Assembly: GCA_046590235.1 (NCBI GenBank)
Contig: JBKJTY010000016.1
Coordinates: 1 to 6,068 of the forward strand
DNA from: 2-02-FULL-45-10 sp046590235
Lineage (GTDB): Bacteria; Patescibacteriota; Patescibacteriia; Magasanikbacterales; GWA2-37-8
DNA: 6,068 bases
Reading direction: 5' to 3'
Positions 5,463-6,068 of this stretch are shown one piece after another; positions within the stretch are counted from its first letter, which is position 1, and each line of letters begins with the position of its first letter. The position numbers were made by a program, and so were the translations under genes. Under the pieces are notes generated by a model. The model saw nothing but the letters and a program-made list of their open reading frames with translations. It was not told where the DNA came from and searched no databases.

Positions 5463-5526
5463 TTCGAGCATTGCTCAAGGCGACTCGGCCATTTCGGCCA
5501 AAGGGGTACCCCTCACCAGGGGTTCC

Positions 5527-5532
5527 AAGGAG
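5527..5532 (+). promoter_or_regulatory. Strong Shine-Dalgarno for the GC-rich gene
   Basis: AAGGAG ends 6 nt before the ATG at 5539, which fixes that start. It is the only strong ribosome binding site in the window; the genes to the left have none or very weak ones. A 5-bp hairpin ends 3 nt upstream, at 5523. Confidence 0.8.
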
Positions 5533-5538
5533 TCTTCC

Positions 5539-6068
5539 ATGAACGCTTCCCGCAACTACCGCTCGGGCATTTTCGGCCAGAACGGCATCTTCCTCGCTGT
5601 GGTCGCCGGCATCGCTGTCATCGACGAGAACCGCAAGACCTACGACCGCACCCCGCGCTTCTCCTCCGACGAGAAGAAGAAGCTCAAGTCCGGCGACGCC
5701 GACGCGAGCATCATGGCCAAGGGCGCGGCCATCGTCGACGGCACCATCAAGGCCGCGGAGATGGTCTGCGCCATGCAGGGCATCAACCCCGAGAGCAACA
5801 GCCTCGGCAAGTCGCAGGGCTTCATCATGATCAGCAAGTTCGCCGCCGGCATGAAGAAGGGCGGCGAGGTCCAGTTCCACGACTACGTCCACGGTGTCGC
5901 CGCCTACGCGAGCGCCACCCGGCCGTTCATGGTCCTCGAGAACCCCGGCAAGCTCAACGATTTCGCCGAGCTGCCCCTCGAGATCCAGATCGCGCAGATC
6001 CAGGCGAAGAACCCGGGCGTGCGCCTGACGGAGGAGATGGTCTTCAACAAGGACGCCGGCGTGAACCG
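5539..6068 (+). CDS. Unrecognised protein encoded by a GC-rich gene (3' end outside window)
   Basis: The frame is open for 176 codons plus two bases and runs off the right edge. The start is supported by AAGGAG 6 nt upstream. I do not recognise the family. The N-terminus M-N-A-S-R-N-Y-R-S-G is basic, followed by a moderately hydrophobic stretch (about 16-28, G-I-F-L-A-V-V-A-G-I-A-V-I) and a charged segment (30-52). An Ala/Gly/Met-rich helical-looking part (56-107) comes next. From 108 the protein is mixed, with H-D-Y-V-H-G-V-A-A-Y (114-123) and P-L-E-I-Q-I-A-Q-I-Q (146-155). One Cys (77) is present. Codon use is extreme: only 6 of 176 codons end in T and none in A; all Lys, Glu, Gln and Asn codons end in G or C. 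The genes to the left use mainly A/T-ending codons. Frame openness plus codon pattern make it a true coding region. Whether it belongs to this genome is uncertain. Confidence 0.8.
   Translation, partial: MNASRNYRSGIFGQNGIFLAVVAGIAVIDENRKTYDRTPRFSSDEKKKLKSGDADASIMAKGAAIVDGTIKAAEMVCAMQGINPESNSLGKSQGFIMISKFAAGMKKGGEVQFHDYVHGVAAYASATRPFMVLENPGKLNDFAELPLEIQIAQIQAKNPGVRLTEEMVFNKDAGVN

Larger units (their letters stand above)
5330..5538 (+). other. Long structured leader before the GC-rich gene
   Basis: The stretch of about 209 nt between the predicted start of transcription and the ATG at 5539 contains no protein gene I can support. It holds a small hairpin (TTTGGC 5351-5356 with GCCAAA 5365-5370), the large hairpin at 5415-5462, a CGGCCA direct repeat (5486-5491 and 5495-5500) and a 5-bp hairpin ACCCC/GGGGT (5508-5512, 5519-5523) ending 3 nt before the Shine-Dalgarno. 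The left part is AT-rich and the part after about 5460 is GC-rich. It could be a regulatory leader, a separate small RNA, or a join of unrelated sequences. No known riboswitch class is recognised. Confidence 0.4.

Noticed and set aside
5501..5524. GGGGTACCCC palindrome as an operator
   Set aside because: A 10-bp palindrome in GC-rich sequence is not convincing alone. The ACCCC/GGGGT pairing overlapping it is equally good.
5449..5892. Minus-strand 147-codon open frame opposite the GC-rich gene
   Set aside because: It is a shadow: antisense frames stay open in very GC-rich coding sequence because stop codons are rare. Its product is a low-complexity Ala/Gly/Leu/Asp/Val mix. The plus frame has codon bias and a Shine-Dalgarno.

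Overview
The window looks like a piece of a Candidate Phyla Radiation (Patescibacteria, Parcubacteria-like) chromosome. The evidence is a multi-FN3 surface protein of a type common in that group, a very short L28, a tightly packed operon with almost no Shine-Dalgarno sequences, and a UMP kinase of the short archaeal-type architecture. The assignment is an inference from gene content. All eight complete genes end in TAA and none has an in-frame TGA, which fits the standard bacterial code.

Layout. (1) Positions 1-1536: the 3' part of a gene for a secreted or surface protein with four fibronectin type III-like domains, entering from the left edge. (2) Positions 1537-1776: no protein gene. A near-consensus promoter, a segment that folds into a long interrupted hairpin and a strong terminator together suggest an independently transcribed small RNA of about 170 nt, possibly 6S-like. 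(3) Positions 1777-1965, minus strand: ribosomal protein L28, sharing the bidirectional terminator with the RNA. (4) Positions 1966-2057: a compact control region in which the L28 promoter and the promoter of the rightward operon face each other with their -10 boxes 15 bp apart. (5) Positions 2058-5247: a six-gene rightward operon: M50 site-2-type membrane protease, xseA and xseB (both subunits of exonuclease VII), a small YvlD/phage-holin-4-2-type membrane protein, an unrecognised 50-residue very basic protein, and UMP kinase. It closes with a rho-independent terminator. Gene gaps run from an 8-nt overlap to 13 nt.

(6) From about 5460 to the right edge the sequence changes character. It becomes strongly GC-rich, and a gene of at least 176 codons begins at 5539 and runs off the window. 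Only 6 of its 176 codons end in T and none ends in A. It is also the only gene here with a strong Shine-Dalgarno. It is preceded by a consensus promoter (TTGACA, 17 bp, TATACT), a roughly 209-nt leader, and a 48-nt hairpin sitting exactly at the composition boundary. I do not recognise the protein. The segment could be a horizontally acquired, highly expressed gene with a structured leader, or it could be an assembly join between two organisms. This is the most unusual part of the window and should be checked first.

The operon mixes housekeeping functions (DNA end processing, nucleotide metabolism, membrane proteolysis) with no single pathway linking them, as is common in compact CPR genomes. 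The candidate small RNA and the GC-rich gene with its leader are the two elements that standard annotation is most likely to miss or mislabel.
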